NCBI GenBank assembly: GCA_037349315.1
Contig: JBAIAC010000030.1
Location: 13,723,501 to 13,787,500, forward strand
Direction: 5' to 3'
DNA length: 64,000 nt
DNA from: Chelydra serpentina
Lineage: Eukaryota; Chordata; Testudines; Chelydridae
The notes below the pieces were generated by a model. That model worked only from the letters and a program-made list of their open reading frames with translations. It made no database searches and was not told the origin of the DNA. A program made the position numbers and the translations under genes. Below, one piece after another: positions 60,501 to 64,000 of the stretch; position 1 is the first letter of the stretch; every line of letters starts with the position of its first letter.

Positions 60501-60832
60501 GAGAAGGGGGTTGCTCGGGCTACCTGGAAGGAGAGAGGACACAGGTTCAGCACGTGCAGGGGCCGGCCGGGAGCATGCAGCGTGCACGGGGTAGGGGGAG
60601 CTCCGCCCGGGACTGGGGCGGGTTGGTGACCTACTCATCCCGGAGCCCTGCAACGAATGGGGCTCAGTGCACCAGAAACTGGCCTCCCGCCCCACGAGCG
60701 CTCTGCAGCCAGGCGGCCCCACGTGCCCCGGAGAGCGGGGGCCGCTGGCCTGCGCCCGGCTGGGGGCGAGGGAGGGAGCGGAGCCCGCGCACTCACCGAG
60801 GGCCTCAGCAACCTTCGCAGGGCAGCAGCCAT
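51453..60832 (-). CDS. PRDX3: Peroxiredoxin-3, mitochondrial thioredoxin-dependent peroxide reductase (seven exons)
   Basis: Exons in transcript order: 60832-60797, 60523-60394, 59274-59133, 58228-58093, 54375-54272, 53090-52925 and 51506-51453. The total is 768 nt, 255 residues (human 256), with all junctions GT/AG and in phase. The protein is a typical 2-Cys peroxiredoxin of the mitochondrial matrix that reduces H2O2 using thioredoxin-2. The N-terminal region, rich in Arg and Ala, is the transit peptide. The peroxidatic Cys is in FVCPTE (about C107) and the resolving Cys in GEVCPANW (about C228). The GGLG (150-153) and C-terminal YF (249-250) motifs, which mark hyperoxidation-sensitive eukaryotic Prx, are both present. 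The first intron is short and GC-rich. Later introns hold a foldback hAT, a solo LTR and further hAT elements. Confidence 0.97.
51758..52556. mobile_element. hAT foldback element with long inverted arms
   Basis: Flanked by ATTTAAAT (51750-51757) and ATTTAAAC (52557-52564), seven of eight matching. The ends are GGACTATCAA and TTTGACAGCCC. The left arm (about 51790-51900) and right arm (about 52360-52480) are near-complementary, sharing AATATATTGATTTCAATTAC-like blocks. 799 bp in PRDX3 intron 6. Confidence 0.82.
52925..53090 (-). CDS. PRDX3: PRDX3 exon 6 (resolving cysteine)
   Basis: Encodes [20 protein letters not shown] through [18 protein letters not shown], with the resolving Cys in GEVCPANW. 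Acceptor TACAG, donor ACG|GTATGT. Confidence 0.97.
54272..54375 (-). CDS. PRDX3: PRDX3 exon 5 (GGLG motif)
   Basis: Encodes [20 protein letters not shown] through LEGPGLALR. Acceptor TCTTAG, donor CTAAG|GTAGGA. Confidence 0.96.
55314..56461 (+). mobile_element. solo LTR of an endogenous retrovirus
   Basis: Begins TGTGACG and ends CGTCACA, a perfect terminal inverted repeat, with a 5-bp duplication TTCAC (55309-55313, 56462-56466). A TATA box TATAAAAG (55779) and poly(A) signal AATAAA (56067) define the + orientation. 1148 bp, with no internal genes alongside, so it results from LTR recombination. In PRDX3 intron 4. Confidence 0.92.
56767..57050. mobile_element. hAT element, CATAGGCGCCGACT family, copy 1
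   Basis: Ends CATAGGCGCCGACT and GAAGTCGGCTCCTGTG, with a perfect 8-bp duplication ATGTTAGC (56759-56766, 57051-57058). Contains the short palindrome GGTGGGTGCTCAGCACCCAC and a 29-bp perfect hairpin. PRDX3 intron 4. Confidence 0.92.
56937..57011. repeat. 29-bp perfect GC-rich hairpin
   Basis: Arms 56937-56965 and 56983-57011 are exact complements (starting GCCCCGCCCCCGACGCCGGG), with a 17-nt loop. Internal to the hAT element. Confidence 0.9.
58093..58228 (-). CDS. PRDX3: PRDX3 exon 4 (peroxidatic cysteine)
   Basis: Encodes [18 protein letters not shown] through [10 protein letters not shown], with the peroxidatic Cys in FVCPTE. Acceptor ACCCAG, donor AAG|GTAGGA. Confidence 0.97.
59133..59274 (-). 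CDS. PRDX3: PRDX3 exon 3
   Basis: Encodes [20 protein letters not shown] through [15 protein letters not shown]. Acceptor TTTCTAG, donor GATTT|GTGAGT. Confidence 0.96.
59302..59660. mobile_element. non-autonomous hAT element
   Basis: Starts CAGTGGTTCTCAAC and ends GGTTGGGAGCCCCTG. The flanking 8-mers TTGTATGT and CTCTATGT agree at six of eight positions. 359 bp in PRDX3 intron 2. Confidence 0.75.
60394..60523 (-). CDS. PRDX3: PRDX3 exon 2
   Basis: Acceptor TTCCAG, donor ACCA|GTAAGT. Encodes [19 protein letters not shown] through [10 protein letters not shown], the rest of the transit peptide. The LHFSTS end is like human LFSTSS. Confidence 0.92.
60797..60832 (-). CDS. PRDX3: PRDX3 exon 1
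   Basis: Encodes [12 protein letters not shown], the start of the mitochondrial transit peptide, and ends at donor TCG|GTGAGT. Confidence 0.94.
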
Positions 60833-61030
60833 CTTCGGGGCGGCTGAGTGACAGGCGGGCCCGGCCGGGGGCGCTGCGAAGCCGGGAGCGGGGCGGGGCC
60901 GCCGCGCAGGGGGTGGGGCCGGCCTGGCTACCGCTGCGTGGCGGGCAGGCAGAGCCGGGCTGTGTGAATCAGGTCGCCCAGGGCGGCAGGTCTCTCAGAG
61001 AACGATGGGGAGAGAGCCCTGAGCTAGCCA

Positions 61031-62890
61031 GGGCGTAGCGGGTGGGCCCTTGGCTCCCTGTAGGACCCCTGGGGAGCCCCCCCTGCACCCTGAGCCTGGG
61101 AGCCCCCCGCCCTAGACCCTGGGGAGCCCCCTGCCCTGGACCTGAGCCTGACCTTAGCTCAGGGATCCACCTGCCCAGCTCTTATTCACAGGGGCCCCAC
61201 CAGCACCTAATTCCAGACTATCTACCCACTTTCTCCCTTTCCCCTGCACTTTGAGAAAGCCCAAATGCAACCCCTACCCTGGGAGAGCCACCTTACTGCA
61301 CCCGGGGGAAGACAGCCCAACCGCATCCTGGTTACACCCATCCCAAACACTCCCCGGAAACCCGGCTCCTCTTCACGCTCTGGAAGGCCTGAACCGACCC
61401 CACACCCCGGACTAATGCCCCATCTGAAGGGGAAAGCCTGACGTTGACCCTTCTTCCACCCTAACTCCCCCATGCGGCAGAGAAACTATCGATTGAACCA
61501 CACCACATCCTGGACAAGGCCTAAACCCAATCATTGCACCCCACCTCAAGTTGGCCACCCTTGCTGTATGGAAAGCCTGGACCGCCGCCACTCCCTGCCC
61601 TGGAAAATCCACACTTGCCAAACCTGGGTGGGAAGGCAGTTCAGATCACAAGGAAAGGGGGATGAAAGAAGACCTGAGTGTGGGAAGAGGGTACAAAAGT
61701 GACACAAAAATAGAATGTGGTGACTATCTGCTGTGACTCAGCTCTTCTTCTTGCGGGGAGAGGGGGATTATACTACTGTAGCCACATGTGGCTAAATTAG
61801 GCCAGGCCTAGGGATAAGAGAGAAGCCTCCAGAGATCTGAAGGGGGAGTTTGCTTGTGGCCTGCCTGCTGGGTGGCAAAGGCAAAGAGCAGGAAAAGCTC
61901 AGAAAAGGCTGATTGAGGGCTTTAGCCAGTCTGAATTATCCCACACAGACCTTAGAAGGAGCATTGTGGAATTCCTGACCCAAGGAAGGAAAACCCACTT
62001 GAGTTATCAGCACACATCCCAGAGACAGGGCTGTGAGATGCCTCACATAAAGCTGATGGGAAGCATCAGATACACACTCCAGAAAAAGGGCTGTGGGACT
62101 CCTGGCTCAAAGAGGGAAAACTACCTACCTGAAGTATTGCGCAGGCCCAGAAGGAAGGCTGTGGGAACCCTGAATCAAGATGGAACAAAGGTTGGACTCG
62201 AGGTGCTAAAAACAAATTTGATATGCCGCAAGGTCTAATAAATGAAATCTCACAAAGGGGAGATCATGGTTGAAGGGTTCTGGCCTTGAAATAATTTCTT
62301 GTAAGAACCAAGGAGGAGCTAAAGGAACAATACCTGCAGGGGCAGATTGTGCTACAATGGGATGGCTGCCTGTCACTGCTGGGCTTCCTAGATATGTTCC
62401 TTGTACCATTTATCATCACTGTATTCCCAAATATTTAAGGCACTCTGGCACTATGCTAAGGGCTGTATAAAAACCAAGACAGAAATTGCTCTCCCCCTCC
62501 CCCCATGCACCCGAGACAGGTACTCACAGCCCAAATTGTGTGTGCCTCTCTGGGGGAAGGATATGGTCTTGTTTTTCTAGTAATAAATGGGGACATGAGT
62601 GTTCTGCTCATTAGACCCTCTTTAGTTAGCCTCTGTTATGTAGACGGGGAAGTTGTATGGAAAAGATTTTAGTAAGGGGCTGACAATCATCACAATTTGC
62701 TACCTGCTATCAATGCGAAAATAGCACACGCAGGAAGCAAGCTGCAGGAAAATGATAAAATAATGGGTGGGTTAGGTGGCCAATATAGTCACTGTAACAT
62801 TGGGGAGTTTTCACCATCACCCTGCACTTTAAAACTCCATATTGCATTACATTTAAACAACAGTAAAATATGGCCTCTTTTGGTGGGGTG
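61031..62890. other. upstream flank of PRDX3
   Basis: 61040-61140 has irregular tandem copies of CCTGGGGAGCCCCC. 61740-62240 carries repeated phrases such as AGGGCTGTGGGACTCCTG (62086) and GGGCTGTGAGATGCC (62028), probably part of an unclassified LTR or repeat. No gene exon was recognised. Confidence 0.4.
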
Positions 62891-64000
62891 TGTGATGGGT
62901 TGCCCTCCTTAGGATGCCACCTGATGTGCTGAGATACCACTGAGCCTGCCTGTTATGCCAGCGTGGGCCATAGGTGCTGACTTTTGTTGGCGCCGGTGGG
63001 TGCTCGCGCCCCTGGCCCCGCCCCTATTCCACCCCTTCCCCAAATCCCCGCCCCCGCCTCCTCCCCCGGGCGCACTTCATTTCCCCTCCCCCCCCCCCCC
63101 AGGCTTGCAAGCCTGGGAGGGGGGAGGGGAAATGCAGCACGCCCACCGCCAGCCCTCACCTCAGCTTCCGGGTTCCGCTTCCGGAGGCATGCCTGCGAAG
63201 CCGCTTTTTTAAACTTTTTTTAGTTCACAGGCAGGTCTGCCTCCCGTCAGCTGTGTGGCGGGAGGAAAGCTGGGGAGGGGGGGAGCGCCACAGTGGCTCC
63301 TTGGGGGAGGGGTGTGGGGAGGAGGTGGAGACGGGCTCTCCGCCTCCTCCCCACACCCCTCCCCTGAGGCGTCGCAGTGGCGCTCCCTCCCCCCCACCCC
63401 CGCTGCACAGCTGACGGGCGGCAGGCCTGCCTAAAAAAAGTTTAAAAAGCGGCTTCACGGGCGCGCCTCCGGAAGCGGAACCTGGAAGCTGAGATGAGCT
63501 TGGCACGGGGTGGCTGGCGGGGAGCTGCTGGTGGGTGCTCAGCACCCACCAATTTTTCCCCGTGGGTGCTCTAGTCCCAGAGCACCCACGGAGTCGGCAC
63601 CTATGGCGTGAGCACCCTTTTTACCGGTCTTGTTGAGCCAGGCTATTAAGCCTCCCCCAGCACACACACAGGCAGGGCCACACCCAGCTGAAGAACAAAA
63701 CAGACATTGAGATCAGTTCTGGGAAGGCTCAGCTTAAGGGACTTGCCCCACCACTCAGGTGTCCACCTCCCTTAGAGTGCAGACCCACAGATATATTATG
63801 AAATCCGCCTCCTCCCTCAATGCGGAGGAAGGTATACACAGCCTATAACCTTACCCCCCACCCCCAAAAAAAAATTGTGAATTGTACAAACAGGGTTATA
63901 TTATAAACAAGAAATACGTTTATTAACTACAAAAAGTGAATTTTAAGTGACTATAAAAGATAATAGACAGAACAAAGCAGATTACGGACAAATAAAACAA
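62891..64000 (-). mobile_element. ERV LTR of the same family as 55314, opposite orientation, cut by window end
   Basis: Reads TGTGATGGGTTGCCC then CCACCTGATGTGCTGAGAT, matching the reverse complement of the 55314-56461 LTR end. It continues past a hAT insertion with TTGTTGAGCCAGGCTATTA and runs to the window edge (GACAGAACAAAGCAGATTAC). The TG start is on the + strand, so the LTR sense is -. Confidence 0.75.
62969..63605. mobile_element. hAT element, CATAGGCGCCGACT family, copy 2, nested in the LTR
   Basis: Ends CATAGGTGCTGACT and AGTCGGCACCTATG, with 8-mers GCGTGGGC (62961-62968) and GCGTGAGC (63606-63613), seven of eight matching. Opposite orientation to copy 1. Its centre (about 63159-63500) is a large imperfect palindrome. 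Confidence 0.9.

Larger units (their letters stand above)
60280..61030 (-). promoter_or_regulatory. PRDX3: CpG-island promoter of PRDX3
   Basis: CpG-dense, G+C-rich block spanning PRDX3 exons 1 and 2 and about 200 bp upstream, with GGGGCGGGGC Sp1-type boxes near 60890. No TATA box was recognised. Confidence 0.72.

Noticed and set aside
60158..61038. Long ORFs of 110-147 codons around PRDX3 exons 1-2
   Set aside because: GC-rich composition; the real coding parts are the short exons 60832-60797 and 60523-60394.
62955..63545. Pro-rich ORFs on both strands
   Set aside because: They come from the palindromic GC-rich core of a hAT element.

Overview
The window is vertebrate nuclear DNA, most likely from a turtle. 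It holds three multi-exon protein genes whose order and orientation match human 10q26.11: DENND10 (FAM45A) on the + strand (CDS 3079-16080), SFXN4 on the - strand (48046-23387) and PRDX3 on the - strand (60832-51453). All three were rebuilt exon by exon from recognisable peptides, GT/AG splice sites and matching phases. They give open products of 354, 316 and 255 residues with no internal stops. Turtle is inferred from the repeats: CR1 LINEs with a tail of 8-bp ATTCTATG repeats, a tRNA-headed SINE of the cryptodire type, many hAT and PIF/Harbinger elements, and a class of ERV LTRs.

Layout: 1-1250 is an old CR1-like LINE. 2450-3180 is the DENND10 CpG-island promoter, followed by nine coding exons to 16080. 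DENND10 introns carry a degraded CR1 (with a nested MITE) and two hAT elements. 18970-22620 is a broken hAT transposase gene that itself carries a younger hAT element. SFXN4 reads leftwards from a CpG island near 48.0 kb. Its last intron contains a 7.1-kb PIF/Harbinger DNA transposon (23740-30818). This element has a perfect TTA target duplication, an open DDE transposase, a spliced two-exon Myb/SANT partner gene, a possible third antisense ORF, and a 5'-truncated CR1 inserted inside it. Other SFXN4 introns hold hAT elements, an LTR, a SINE, a Tigger-like element and a second CR1-like LINE. PRDX3 lies behind SFXN4 in the same direction and contains a long foldback hAT, a solo LTR and further hAT elements. 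The right end (62891-64000) is another LTR of the same ERV family, also hit by a hAT element.

The three host genes do not form a pathway operon. SFXN4 (inner-membrane sideroflexin, Fe-S/complex I biogenesis) and PRDX3 (matrix thioredoxin-dependent peroxidase) are both mitochondrial, while DENND10 is an endosomal DENN protein. The most unusual content is the nested Harbinger: a nearly complete transposon with convergent transposase and Myb genes, a 77-bp minisatellite with an ABABA pattern in its Myb intron, and an antisense ORF cut in two by the CR1.
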